A stretch of DNA of 64,000 nt from contig NZ_LBIQ01000028.1 of NCBI RefSeq assembly GCF_001280515.1, forward strand, positions 1 to 64,000, given 5' to 3'. This document shows positions 26,045-35,383 of this stretch, piece by piece; position 1 is the first letter of the stretch; each line of letters opens with the position of its first letter. The position numbers were made by a program, and so were the translations under genes. Under the pieces are notes generated by a model. That model did no database searches. It was not told the origin of the DNA and saw nothing but the letters and a program-made list of their open reading frames with translations. This DNA is from Mangrovimonas sp. ST2L15 (GTDB lineage Bacteria > Bacteroidota > Bacteroidia > Flavobacteriales > Flavobacteriaceae).

Positions 26045-28381
26045 TCATAAGCAGGTGTAGCAATCGCCGTCTAGGTTATATAGATCTCCTACTTCATTGT
26101 CACTTAAGGTGCGCTTATAAACCCTTAAATCATCTAAGTGGCCTGTAAACCAACTCCCCAACAAATAACTACTTAAAGCGTCGGAGTCTATATTAAAGTT
26201 TGAGTTTTCATCTATATTTCTTAGAATTCCGTCTCGGTACAATCTAATGGTATTATTTGAATCCCTAGTTACCACTAAATGGTGCCAATCAGTATTATTC
26301 CACGGAAAATCAACCTCTTGATTCCAGTCATTATCCCACAAACCATAACCATTTGTTGTATCACTGACTAAAGGTGTATTAATATCATAAACTGCCAATT
26401 GAAAACCTTCTGAAAAAACTTCTCCTTTTTGAAAAAGGGTCTCCAAATTCCCAGCATCATCATTTTGCATTTTAAACCATAAGCTCACCGAAAAATTATC
26501 ACCCTGAACCAATGCGTTTCCATCAGTTACAGGAATACTAAAGGACTCTTCACCTGTAAAGGCAACAGCACAGGTAGGATTGCCATCTCTATCCATTACA
26601 AACTCATTACTAATGTTTTCAGCCACATTGCCACTTATCAAATCCTTAGCCTCATTGGAAAACGGCATGTAAAGAACCAAATCATTAGTTAGAATCCCTG
26701 GATTAGCACAATCATCACAAGTACTCTCAAGAACCATAGTATCCTCACTATTAAGTGCTTCCAACACCAAGCTATTTTCTTCACAAACCACTACAGCCCA
26801 ATTACCCGTAATAGCTTGAATATTTGGTCCCGCAACATTATTAAAAGTGACCACCACACCGGCAGTTGGTGTTTGGGATGTTGACCAAATAGCCGTTGTA
26901 TCTAGACCATTTCCTATGATATTAAAAGTTCCATCTCCATTAAATGTAAGTTCATAAACCACCAAATCATCACTGCCATTATAGTTCACTATATTCCAAG
27001 TACAACTCTGTAAATAACCATCAACATCTACTTCTGAACATTCAGCGGCACATTCAACAGCTTCTAAATGAATTTCAAAAACTTGAAAATTACCACTATT
27101 ATTTTCTATTCTTAAGTAGACGGTTTGTGGATTCATTTGATTTGAAAAATTACTTGCTGCAGGAATTTGATTTACTGCCATTTCTGCATCAGGCATAGTC
27201 ATATAAAACGAAGGAGTAAAATCTACATCGCAAATAATGTTTCCTAAAACTTGGGTTTCCAAATCGAAAAGAGCCACTCCATCCCCATCGTAATCACAGG
27301 CCGTGATAGTCATGTCATCAAAACAATTGAAGGGATTTTCTATTTCTGTGCAGTCTTGGGAGATAATAAACTCTACGGTTCCGGCAACCGACTCTTGGGT
27401 CATAATAAACTCGCTTGTATTACATGTTTCTATCAACCAAGATCCATTCATAACCTCGGCACCCCAGCCAATTTCCGAGATATCTAATACGACTCCTGCA
27501 CCAGCGTCAGTAGTTGAGGTACCCCAATTAAAGTCACCAAAACTCACCGTTGTATCTCCATCAACCATATAGGCTGTACCGTTCTCATCAAAATAGATCA
27601 TATAATTTGCAAAAGTTTCAGCGTCTCCTGCTACAGATATCACATTCCAGTGACATTCGGTTAAATAGGCATCCACTTGCTCCTCGTTACAATTAACATA
27701 ATCACAGTCCTCTTCAGCACTGTTAATAGCTTCTTCCAAAGCTTGATTGCTATTAACTTCTATAGTATTACCATTAGCATAAACCAAAGTCACCGGAAAG
27801 TTTAAACTTGCTAAAACCACATCATTCTCAGAGCCTTCCAAGCTTTCCAAAAATGCATAAAGAGCTTCATCATTATTAATTTCAATCGTATCAACTATTT
27901 GAAAATCGGTATTATAAATGGAGAAAGAAATGGGATATTGAAAATCAACACATTCAATGACTTCAGGCTCTTCAAAACATTCAGAAATAAGGGCGTCCAA
28001 TTGCTCTTGGTTTTCAATGATAATTTCGGAATAGTCTCCCATTACCACAGTTATTGGGAAAGTAAACTCCACTTCATCACTCGTTGGCGTGAATAGTTCT
28101 TCAACCATCCACAAATCATCTAAAGAGGCAATTGTAATGGTGGTTTGGTTCACGGTAACCGTGACAGGCAATACAACCTCAGTACAACTAGAATTATCTA
28201 GAAGATTATCAACAGATCCATCATTGGTAACGGCCATATTCATTAAAACCACCAGATTGGATTCCGATTCCAAAATATTTTCGGCAGGAGGGTTTTCAAT
28301 AATGATTTGTTCATCTTGGCAAGAAAAAACCAACATAGATAAAATCAAAAAAGTGAGTGAAAATTTTAAAAGTGATTGCAT
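26045..28381 (-). CDS. Large repeat-containing lipoprotein with C-terminal LamG domain
   Basis: A 778-residue protein with a lipoprotein signal (cysteine 21, LVFSC). Residues about 67-222 hold four related strand units of the form PVTV...I.I....L. Two longer units follow at about 228-343 and 447-557, each opening with a VDxYLxxCxWN pattern and with paired cysteines; they look like lipocalin-type or carbohydrate-binding repeats. A LamG/concanavalin domain fills about 565-770 (NFSVSLWFKMQ, WHHLVVTRD, LDDLRVYKRTLS). Surface display is likely. It is divergent from the sigma/FecR/TonB-receptor genes and may be their target; that link is inferred from position. Confidence 0.85.
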   Translation of the reverse strand: MQSLLKFSLTFLILSMLVFSCQDEQIIIENPPAENILESESNLVVLMNMAVTNDGSVDNLLDNSSCTEVVLPVTVTVNQTTITIASLDDLWMVEELFTPTSDEVEFTFPITVVMGDYSEIIIENQEQLDALISECFEEPEVIECVDFQYPISFSIYNTDFQIVDTIEINNDEALYAFLESLEGSENDVVLASLNFPVTLVYANGNTIEVNSNQALEEAINSAEEDCDYVNCNEEQVDAYLTECHWNVISVAGDAETFANYMIYFDENGTAYMVDGDTTVSFGDFNWGTSTTDAGAGVVLDISEIGWGAEVMNGSWLIETCNTSEFIMTQESVAGTVEFIISQDCTEIENPFNCFDDMTITACDYDGDGVALFDLETQVLGNIICDVDFTPSFYMTMPDAEMAVNQIPAASNFSNQMNPQTVYLRIENNSGNFQVFEIHLEAVECAAECSEVDVDGYLQSCTWNIVNYNGSDDLVVYELTFNGDGTFNIIGNGLDTTAIWSTSQTPTAGVVVTFNNVAGPNIQAITGNWAVVVCEENSLVLEALNSEDTMVLESTCDDCANPGILTNDLVLYMPFSNEAKDLISGNVAENISNEFVMDRDGNPTCAVAFTGEESFSIPVTDGNALVQGDNFSVSLWFKMQNDDAGNLETLFQKGEVFSEGFQLAVYDINTPLVSDTTNGYGLWDNDWNQEVDFPWNNTDWHHLVVTRDSNNTIRLYRDGILRNIDENSNFNIDSDALSSYLLGSWFTGHLDDLRVYKRTLSDNEVGDLYNLDGDCYTCL

Positions 28382-28487
28382 AGCTTTAAATTTTAAAAGA
28401 CGTGTTTGAATATGAAACAGTTAATTTTCAAAATCTCCTACCTTCAAATTACATTTTTTTTACATTTACACATACTAATCCTCCAAA

Positions 28488-29003
28488 ATGCCCAAAGATT
28501 TACAAGATCATATTTGTGATGACGCCCTATTTTCAAAGGCTTTCAGGACCCATGCAGACCATTTATACAAATTTCTATTTTACAAGTTTGGATCGCAATT
28601 AAATCCCAAAGATAAAGTACAGGAAGCTTTCATAAAACTTTGGGAAAATTGCAAAAAGGTTCCACCAAGCAAAGCAAAAAGTTACCTATTCACTGTAGCC
28701 AACAATTTAATGTTGAATGAGGTCGCCCACCAAAAGATCGTTCTCAAACATCAACAAACCCAGCAAAGATCACATTCAAATGAATCGCCCGAGTTTTTAA
28801 TGCAAGAAAAAGAATATCAGGAGAAGCTGGAAAATGCCATAAACAATTTATCAGAGGCACAGCGGGTAGCATTTTTAATGAACCGGGCAGAAGGAAAAAA
28901 ATTCAAGGAAATTGCATTCATTCTGGATATTTCAGTAAAGGCCGTAGAAAAAAGAATTTATGGCGCTTTGGAAAAATTGAGAAAAGACATTAAAGAAATT
29001 TAA
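28488..29003 (+). CDS. ECF sigma factor (sigma-70 family)
   Basis: A 171-residue extracytoplasmic-function sigma factor. Region 2 is visible as KFLFYKFG and DKVQEAFIKLWEN, with SYLFTVANNLMLNE after it. Region 4 is LSEAQRVAFLMNRAEGKKFKEIAFILDISVKAVEKR in the usual helix-turn-helix place (last 60 residues). It heads a three-gene set with a FecR-type anti-sigma factor (51 nt later) and a TonB receptor, the layout of FecI-FecR-FecA signalling, in which the receptor signals across the envelope to free the sigma factor. Confidence 0.93.
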   Translation: MPKDLQDHICDDALFSKAFRTHADHLYKFLFYKFGSQLNPKDKVQEAFIKLWENCKKVPPSKAKSYLFTVANNLMLNEVAHQKIVLKHQQTQQRSHSNESPEFLMQEKEYQEKLENAINNLSEAQRVAFLMNRAEGKKFKEIAFILDISVKAVEKRIYGALEKLRKDIKEI

Positions 29004-29054
29004 AAATAAGGTAGGGTTTTTATTAAGTGAACTGTTATATAGATATCAAAGATT

Positions 29055-29948
29055 ATGGACAGAGAGCAATTAATACATAAATGGTTAAATCACGAGCTTA
29101 CTCCTGAGGAGTTTGAAGCCTTTAAATCTCTGGATGATTATGAGGAGTTAATGAAACTGTCTCAAAATATTCAGTCTTATAAAGCGCCCTCATATGATTT
29201 GAACCAAGAACTTGCCATAGCCCTAAATAGGAAAAACGGAACTTCAAAAAAAAGAAGTTGGATGGTTCCTTTCATGAAATTTGCAGCGGTTTTGGTAATT
29301 TGCTTGGGTATCTTCTATGTCCTTACCACACAGCCTACTTCCACTCACACTGCTATAGCGGAAAGAGCAGAATTGGAGCTACCTGACGACTCCCACGTCA
29401 CCTTGAATGCTTTATCAAATTTAACTTACAATAAAAACAACTGGAATAAGGAAAGAAAAGTAAGTCTTGATGGAGAGGCATTTTTCAAGGTTGAAAAAGG
29501 ATCCAAATTTGAAGTGATCACCAATTTTGGAATTGTCTCTGTTTTGGGAACACAATTCAACATCAAACAAAGAGAACATTTTTTTGAAGTAACATGCTAT
29601 GAAGGGTCTGTCAATGTTTTATATAAACAGAAAAATACTGTTTTGAAAAAGGGAGACACTTTTTTAATAATCGATGGGGAAATTTTAGCTACTGAAAAAG
29701 AAAACAAAAAACAGCCTTCATGGCTTGACTATTTAAGTTCGTTTAAAAGTATGCCTTTTAGGGAAGTGATTGCCGAAATGGAACGCCAATATGACGTCTC
29801 AATTAAAGTCAAAGGTATGGATCTCAAAACGCCTTTTACCGGAAGCTTTCCAAACAACAACTTAGAAGTCGCCTTAAAGACTATTAGCAAACCCCTACAA
29901 TTGAATGTCAAACAAAAAGGTCAAACCATTATTTTAACGCGTGATTAG
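29055..29948 (+). CDS. FecR-type anti-sigma factor
   Basis: A 297-residue single-pass membrane protein. The cytoplasmic N-terminus (1-70) has WLNHELTPEEFEAFKSL, the membrane helix is about 73-91, and the periplasmic FecR domain follows with ELPDDSHVTLNALSNLTYN, GEAFFKVEKG, FGIVSVLGTQFNI and CYEGSVNV. The C-terminal part (about 225-297) is the STN-like domain found in Bacteroidetes FecR proteins. It overlaps the receptor gene by 8 nt (GTGATTAG), so translation of the two is probably coupled. Confidence 0.95.
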   Translation: MDREQLIHKWLNHELTPEEFEAFKSLDDYEELMKLSQNIQSYKAPSYDLNQELAIALNRKNGTSKKRSWMVPFMKFAAVLVICLGIFYVLTTQPTSTHTAIAERAELELPDDSHVTLNALSNLTYNKNNWNKERKVSLDGEAFFKVEKGSKFEVITNFGIVSVLGTQFNIKQREHFFEVTCYEGSVNVLYKQKNTVLKKGDTFLIIDGEILATEKENKKQPSWLDYLSSFKSMPFREVIAEMERQYDVSIKVKGMDLKTPFTGSFPNNNLEVALKTISKPLQLNVKQKGQTIILTRD

Positions 29949-32232
29949 AATTCGAATCGGCTATTTTTTCTTGATATTCTTGAGTAGTATGGTTATGCTT
30001 TACGCTCAAGACAACCTTAATGAAAAAAGACCCTTGACCGAGGTTCTTGAAATTCTTGAATCTAAATTTCAAGTGCGTTTCTCATATGCCGACGACACCA
30101 TTCTTGACAAATTTGCAATGGCACCAAATCCAGAGTTAACACTAAGTGAGGCTCTTAATTCCATTTCAAACCAAGTCAACATAACTTTTGAAATTATCAA
30201 TAACAACTTTATAGCGGTTCAATCGGTTGAAAACACCTTATTCACAACCCAAAACCTCAATGAAGTTCTGCTCACAAATTATTTGACTTCCGGTATAATT
30301 TTAAATAAACAAGGTGATATTTCTATTAAACCGGAAGCTTTTGGTATTCTGCCAGGATTAATTGAACCAGATGTCTTCCAAACCATACAAGCACTACCAA
30401 GCATTACCAGTATTGATGAAACGGTTTCAAACATCAATGTTCGAGGTGGCACCCACGACCAAAACCTGATACTCTGGGAAGGTATTAAAATGTATCAATC
30501 TGGTCACTTTTTCGGAATGATTTCAGCAATAAATCCTCATACCATTAAGCAAATTGATATTTATAAAAATGGAAGCAGTGCCAAATATGGCGATGGCGTT
30601 TCTAGTATTTTAGACATGGAAACAAAAGGGTCTTTAGGAAATAATTCACAAGCTTCTTTTGGGATTAATATGACTCATATCGATGGCTATACTGAAATTC
30701 CTTTGGGACAGAACACTCAAATTAGCATATCCGCCAGACGTGCTATAACCGATTTCCTAAATACACCCACCTATCAAGACTATTTTGACCGCGTCTTTAC
30801 CTATTCTGATTTAAATTCTGATAATTCTAGAAGCCAAGACGAAACATTCTACTTTTACGATGCCTCAGTAAAAATCTCACATCAATTAACAGATAAAGAC
30901 CAGTTGAACATTTATGGGTTGACCATGAAAAATCAATTGGATTACCGAGAACAATCCATGATAGATTTGTCTTTATCTGAATCGAAAAGCAACCTTTCCC
31001 AGGAAACTTTTGCTGGCGGTATTTCACATACAAGGATTTGGACTTCAAAATGGAAAACAAATCTTGAAGTCACAGCCTCAAACTACTTGCTTGACGGCAC
31101 CAATTTTGATATTGCAAACAATCAACGCTTGATTCAAGAAAATCAGGTCAAGGAAAATGCCATCAAGTTTCAATCAGATTATCAAATACATCCCAACTTG
31201 AAATTATCTGGAGGATATCAGTTTTTTGAAACGGGAATCAGTAATTTGGAAGACATCAACAATCCAGATTTCAGAAGATATATCAAAGAAGTCCTTCGCT
31301 CCCATGCAATTTATGCCGAAGGGAGTTTTCAAACCAAAAATCACCAAACCTATTTCAAACCAGGAGTACGATTTAATTACATTCCAAAGTTTGACAAATT
31401 CCTTTTGGAGCCCAGATTGCGCTTTGGACAGCGTTTTTTAAACCATTTCCGATTGGAAGTTTTGGGTGAGCTAAAAAGTCAAAACACTTCACAAGTCATA
31501 GACCTTCAACAGGATTTTTTGGGCATTGAAAAACGTCGGTGGATATTGGCCAATGATACCTCCGTGCCCATTATTAGAAGTAGGCAAATTTCAACCGGTA
31601 TTCATTTTAGCAGAAATAAGTTATTAGTTAGTGGTGAAGTTTTCATGAAAAAGGTAGGAGGGATAACAACTCGAAGCCAAGGATTTCAAAATCAATATCA
31701 ATTTGTAAATGCCACCGGATCATACAAAACCAAAGGAGTAGATTTTTTAATTAATAAAAAGTTTAGAGCATTTAGTTCTTGGATGGGATATTCATATAGT
31801 ATAAACAATTACCATTATAGAGATCTCAATGATGGAAAAGATTTTCCTAATAACGTAGATATAAGACATCAAATAAAACTGGCTTCCACATACAGTATGA
31901 ATAATTTCAAATTTGCATTAGGTTTGAATTGGCATTCTGGGAAGCCCTATACTTCTCCTATGCTTGAAGAGTCAGACGCTAGTATCTTCATTTACAATAC
32001 ACCCAACGCCGAAAGAATCAGTGATTATTTCCGTGTGGATCTTTCCGCCACTTACGACTTCAACATTTTCAAGGACAAAAAAGGATTTGTAGGAATGTCT
32101 GTTTGGAATTTACTAGACAGGAAAAACACAATCAACCGATATTACATCAGAGATACTTCTCAAAACATAAAAAAAGTAGATATAAAATCTTTGAGACTGA
32201 CACCTAATGTCAGTTTAAGAATATATTTATAG
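29941..32232 (+). CDS. TonB-dependent receptor with N-terminal STN signalling domain
   Basis: A 763-residue outer-membrane receptor. A signal peptide (MIRIRIGYFF... ending MLYAQ) starts at GTG 29941; this start gives a proper signal peptide and the 8-nt overlap with fecR. The STN domain spans about 28-82 (LTEVLEILESKFQVRFSYAD), the plug about 100-230 with VRGGTHDQNLILWEGI, and the beta-barrel the rest, ending in LRLTPNVSLRIYL with no C-terminal sorting domain. There is no carboxypeptidase-like domain at the N-terminus and no SusD next door, so it is not a classic SusC. Substrate unknown. Its stop overlaps the next, convergent gene. Confidence 0.93.
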   Translation: MIRIRIGYFFLIFLSSMVMLYAQDNLNEKRPLTEVLEILESKFQVRFSYADDTILDKFAMAPNPELTLSEALNSISNQVNITFEIINNNFIAVQSVENTLFTTQNLNEVLLTNYLTSGIILNKQGDISIKPEAFGILPGLIEPDVFQTIQALPSITSIDETVSNINVRGGTHDQNLILWEGIKMYQSGHFFGMISAINPHTIKQIDIYKNGSSAKYGDGVSSILDMETKGSLGNNSQASFGINMTHIDGYTEIPLGQNTQISISARRAITDFLNTPTYQDYFDRVFTYSDLNSDNSRSQDETFYFYDASVKISHQLTDKDQLNIYGLTMKNQLDYREQSMIDLSLSESKSNLSQETFAGGISHTRIWTSKWKTNLEVTASNYLLDGTNFDIANNQRLIQENQVKENAIKFQSDYQIHPNLKLSGGYQFFETGISNLEDINNPDFRRYIKEVLRSHAIYAEGSFQTKNHQTYFKPGVRFNYIPKFDKFLLEPRLRFGQRFLNHFRLEVLGELKSQNTSQVIDLQQDFLGIEKRRWILANDTSVPIIRSRQISTGIHFSRNKLLVSGEVFMKKVGGITTRSQGFQNQYQFVNATGSYKTKGVDFLINKKFRAFSSWMGYSYSINNYHYRDLNDGKDFPNNVDIRHQIKLASTYSMNNFKFALGLNWHSGKPYTSPMLEESDASIFIYNTPNAERISDYFRVDLSATYDFNIFKDKKGFVGMSVWNLLDRKNTINRYYIRDTSQNIKKVDIKSLRLTPNVSLRIYL

Positions 32233-32706
32233 ATCCTCGGTTCTTTCTAATTTCAAGTAATCGATTTGGCCACCAGAATGATGTACCACCAATTCGATTT
32301 CATTTGTTGTATAATTTGAAATATTCCAAGTTTTGTTCAAAACCTTCATTTGACTGGGAGTTGCAAAGTAAACCCGAAAATCAATATTTTGGAACTTAGT
32401 TTCTGCTGTTTCCCTAATACTTCCATCAACAGCCCAAGCACCAGAATACTTGGAGTTCCTTTTATTGAGAACTTCTAAACTTCCGTCTGGATTAAAGCTA
32501 AAAGACATTTTTTGAAATGCTTCTGTTTTATCAACTCCAGACTCCAAAAAATAGGAAACTTCCCAACTTGTAGATCGAGCTGTCAGTTCAATATCTTTCA
32601 TTATGACAGCTTGAGACATCTCTGCCTCATCCCTACTACATTGTGTTGACATTAAAGAAAAACCCAACATAAGGCACAATCCAAAAAAACATGTTTTTCT
32701 TAACAT
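32227..32706 (-). CDS. Small lipocalin-like lipoprotein
   Basis: A 159-residue protein with a lipoprotein-type signal (cysteine 23, MSTQC; the residue before Cys is unusual for a lipobox). The mature part reads as a small beta-barrel: SWEVSYFLESG, MSFSFNPDGSLEV, SGAWAVDGS. This plan resembles the longer repeats of the lipoprotein at 26045. It faces the TonB receptor gene, and the two 3' ends overlap by 6 nt (TTATAG holds both stops). Function unknown; part of the signalling island by position. Confidence 0.72.
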   Translation of the reverse strand: MLRKTCFFGLCLMLGFSLMSTQCSRDEAEMSQAVIMKDIELTARSTSWEVSYFLESGVDKTEAFQKMSFSFNPDGSLEVLNKRNSKYSGAWAVDGSIRETAETKFQNIDFRVYFATPSQMKVLNKTWNISNYTTNEIELVVHHSGGQIDYLKLERTEDL

Positions 32707-32784
32707 TTAAGCAATTTTTTATTTTAAATCGACCTCTAAGATACTAAATCCTAGCGAAAAACCTTAAAAAGACCTTTTCATTTT

Positions 32785-33366
32785 TCACACCAACGCTCTA
32801 ATATTTGCATAGGAGTTTTCCATAGCCTTTTCGGCTTCTTGTTCACTTAACCAAGAAACCTTTGTGATTCCTTCGTTCTCTTGTGGGTTAAGATGCCCTG
32901 TATAACTGGTTTTCATCTCAAACCAATGCGTCACTTTAATACGGTTCCTTCCATTTCTTTTAAAAATATGGTAAGTAATTTGAAGCGGCTTTATAATTTC
33001 AAGGCCCAACACGCCCGTTTCTTCTTCAACTTCACGTGTCGCCGTTTCTTCAATGGATTCCTTCTTTTCTGCCTTTCCTTTGGGCAAATCCCATTTATCA
33101 TTGCGATAAATAAATAATACTTCCCCACTTTCATTGTACACTTTGCCACCTCCTGCTATAACGTTTGGCAACTTTTTAAGAAACTTCTTCAGTAATTTAT
33201 CCTTATTCTTATGAATCAAACGCACCTCCTTTAAAGATGTCTTGTTTAATTCCCTAATCACTTTATTGACATTTACCGAATTAAGCAAATAGTTTTTAAA
33301 GTCTGTTTCCTTTTCAACTTTAGTTGTCAAAACTATAGGCTTATCGTTTACAAAAACCTTATACAT
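32785..33366 (-). CDS. Nudix hydrolase
   Basis: A 193-residue protein with a full Nudix box at 97-119 (G-x5-E-x7-REVEEETGV). An N-terminal extension of about 65 residues precedes the domain. Nudix enzymes hydrolyse nucleoside diphosphates linked to another group; the substrate cannot be read here. It is divergent from pyrE, with 129 nt between the starts. The extension has no domain I recognise. Confidence 0.92.
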   Translation of the reverse strand: MYKVFVNDKPIVLTTKVEKETDFKNYLLNSVNVNKVIRELNKTSLKEVRLIHKNKDKLLKKFLKKLPNVIAGGGKVYNESGEVLFIYRNDKWDLPKGKAEKKESIEETATREVEEETGVLGLEIIKPLQITYHIFKRNGRNRIKVTHWFEMKTSYTGHLNPQENEGITKVSWLSEQEAEKAMENSYANIRALV

Positions 33367-33482
33367 ATGCGGGGTTTTGAATCCTATCTTTTGTAAAAGT
33401 ATTAATTTTTAAATCATAGCAAACAGAAACCTATATTAATTCTAAATCTTATCAAGACCAGAATATTATTTTAAAAAAAGTG

Positions 33483-33490
33483 TATTTTTG
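33483..33490 (+). promoter_or_regulatory. Candidate -7 promoter box for pyrE, 5 nt from the start codon
   Basis: TATTTTTG, matching TAnnTTTG, with 5 nt to the ATG at 33496. A leaderless transcript is implied. Confidence 0.55.
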
Positions 33491-33495
33491 TTGAC

Positions 33496-34140
33496 ATGAT
33501 TTTCAACAAACACACCGCAAGAAAAACTGCAGAAGTTTTATTGCAAGTCAACGCTATTAAACTACAACCCAAGAATCCCTTTACTTGGGCATCAGGCTGG
33601 AACTCACCTATTTATTGTGATAACCGCATCGTTTTGTCATATCCTCCAATTAGGAACTACATCAGGGAAACCATGGCTAAACAAATTGAAAAACAATTTG
33701 GAAAACCAGATGTCATTGCTGGAGTTGCTACGGGAGCCATTGGTATAGGTATGTTGGTTGCAGAATATATGGGCCTACCTTTCATCTATGTAAGACCAGA
33801 GGCTAAAAAGCATGGGCGCCAAAATCAAATTGAAGGTCATGCAGAAGGTGGTGCTAATGTGGTGGTGGTTGAAGATTTGATTAGCACAGGAATGAGCAGC
33901 TTAAATGCAGTTAAAGCCTTAAGAGACGCCCACTTGAATGTTAAAGGAATGATTGCCATTTTTTCATATGGCTTTGACATTTCCAAAAAGAATTTTGAAA
34001 AGGAACAAGTGACGCTTAGCACTCTAGGAGACTATGAAACCTTACTAGAGCAAGCACTTGACACTAATTACATCTCTCAAAAAGACCTGACAACTTTGTC
34101 AGATTGGAATGCTAATCCAAGTGAATGGAACGCTAATTGA
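33496..34140 (+). CDS. pyrE: Orotate phosphoribosyltransferase
   Basis: Joins orotate to PRPP to form OMP in pyrimidine synthesis. The 214 residues show the PRPP-binding motif VVVVEDLISTGMSS at 122-135, PFTWASGWNSPIY near the N-terminus for orotate, and the flexible loop around PEAKKHGRQN (101-110). The C-terminus carries a short extra tail (NANPSEWNAN). An SRPBCC-family gene follows 25 nt later and is likely cotranscribed. Confidence 0.97.
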   Translation: MIFNKHTARKTAEVLLQVNAIKLQPKNPFTWASGWNSPIYCDNRIVLSYPPIRNYIRETMAKQIEKQFGKPDVIAGVATGAIGIGMLVAEYMGLPFIYVRPEAKKHGRQNQIEGHAEGGANVVVVEDLISTGMSSLNAVKALRDAHLNVKGMIAIFSYGFDISKKNFEKEQVTLSTLGDYETLLEQALDTNYISQKDLTTLSDWNANPSEWNAN

Positions 34141-34165
34141 TTAAAGCATTTCTAAACAACAAAAA

Positions 34166-34561
34166 ATGAACTTAGAATCACCCAAAGTAAGCATAGACAA
34201 ATCACCTCAGGAGGTATTTGATTTTTTATCAAAAATTGAAAATTTCGAAAAATTAATGCCTGAAAGCATTAGCAAGTTTGAAGTTCTTAATGAAGATACG
34301 TTTCTCTTTGCCTTAAAAGGCATGCCAGAAATCACACTCCAAAAAAAGCAGCTGAACGCCCCTAACCAAATCGTTTTAGGAGCCGGAGGAGGAAAAATTG
34401 ATTTCACTTTAACTGGAAACATTGAAGAAACTGGTGTTAATCAAAGTGAATTGCAATTGGTTTTCAATGGCTCATTTAACCCCATGATGGCCATGATGAT
34501 TAAAGGTCCTATCACGAAATTTATAGAAACTTTGGCCACCAATATCCCAAAAGCTATTTAA
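34166..34561 (+). CDS. SRPBCC-family protein
   Basis: A 131-residue protein with the START/SRPBCC fold pattern: an opening strand, FDFLSKIENFEKLMP as the first helix, beta strands, and a long C-terminal helix (MAMMIKGPITKFIETLA). The family binds hydrophobic ligands, but no substrate is known for this one. It follows pyrE by 25 nt and converges on birA, the two stops overlapping by 4 nt. Confidence 0.85.
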   Translation: MNLESPKVSIDKSPQEVFDFLSKIENFEKLMPESISKFEVLNEDTFLFALKGMPEITLQKKQLNAPNQIVLGAGGGKIDFTLTGNIEETGVNQSELQLVFNGSFNPMMAMMIKGPITKFIETLATNIPKAI

Positions 34562-35289
34562 TAAAGCAATTTAATTTCTTTAACCTCATACCCCTTAATC
34601 TTCTCATCTTCCAAGAGAACCTGAAGATTACCATCAGGACTTACAGAAGTAATGATACCCGTAAATATTGAACCTTCAGCATCTTGAAATGTTGAAGGTT
34701 TATTTTTTCTAAACAAATAAGAATGGTATTCATCATACACTTGTTCATACTCACCGGCTTCTAATTTTTGAAAATAGTACTTTAACTCATCCAAAATCAA
34801 ATAAAGTATTTCATCCAAATCAAATAGCTTACCCGTTCTAACCAATAAAGAGGATGCTTGCGGTAAATCTTGAAAATCTGATTGGTTGACATTGAGTCCA
34901 ACTCCAATAATTGTAGCTTTGAGCTTACCTTGCTTTATGATATTTTCAATTAAAATTCCACAAATTTTCTTATTCTCTGACAAAATGTCGTTAGGCCATT
35001 TAATAGCCAATTGGGGAATATTTAACTTTTCTAGCGCTCGTCTGACACTTAAAGAAGAAACCATACTTAGATAAAAACTGAGCTCAATTGATAGAAATGA
35101 AATATCCTTAACGGAGCTAAACATAAGGTTTTTAGACGATTCCGAGGCCCAAATACTTCCCATCTGTCCTTTTCCCTTGGTTTGAAATTCAGCAACCACC
35201 GTTGTAAAATCTTCAAGAAGACTGTCACTACTTAACTGCCTTAAAAAGGTGTTTGTTGATTCAGTGGCATTAAGTTTGATTATACGCAT
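34558..35289 (-). CDS. birA: Biotin--protein ligase
   Basis: Attaches biotin to the biotin carboxyl carrier protein of acetyl-CoA carboxylase. The 243 residues have the catalytic pattern TKGKGQMGSIWAS (biotinyl-AMP loop), then IKWPNDI and GILIEN. There is no N-terminal DNA-binding domain, so it is a monofunctional ligase, not a repressor. It is divergent from rsfS and convergent with the SRPBCC gene. Confidence 0.95.
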   Translation of the reverse strand: MRIIKLNATESTNTFLRQLSSDSLLEDFTTVVAEFQTKGKGQMGSIWASESSKNLMFSSVKDISFLSIELSFYLSMVSSLSVRRALEKLNIPQLAIKWPNDILSENKKICGILIENIIKQGKLKATIIGVGLNVNQSDFQDLPQASSLLVRTGKLFDLDEILYLILDELKYYFQKLEAGEYEQVYDEYHSYLFRKNKPSTFQDAEGSIFTGIITSVSPDGNLQVLLEDEKIKGYEVKEIKLLY

Positions 35290-35356
35290 ATAATTTGGTT
35301 ATCTTAGTACTGAAATTTCTTATGAAAAATTTAAAGTATAAAGAACTAAAAAATAA

Positions 35357-35364
35357 TAACTTTG
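35357..35364 (+). promoter_or_regulatory. Candidate -7 promoter box for rsfS-ftsH
   Basis: TAACTTTG, matching TAnnTTTG, 19 nt before the rsfS ATG. Confidence 0.6.
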
Positions 35365-35383
35365 CACAAATTAAAACATATTA

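Noticed and set aside
29941-32232. A SusC/SusD polysaccharide locus
   Set aside because: The receptor lacks the carboxypeptidase-like N-terminal domain, and there is no SusD or glycoside hydrolase nearby; the STN domain with sigma and FecR genes points to signalling.
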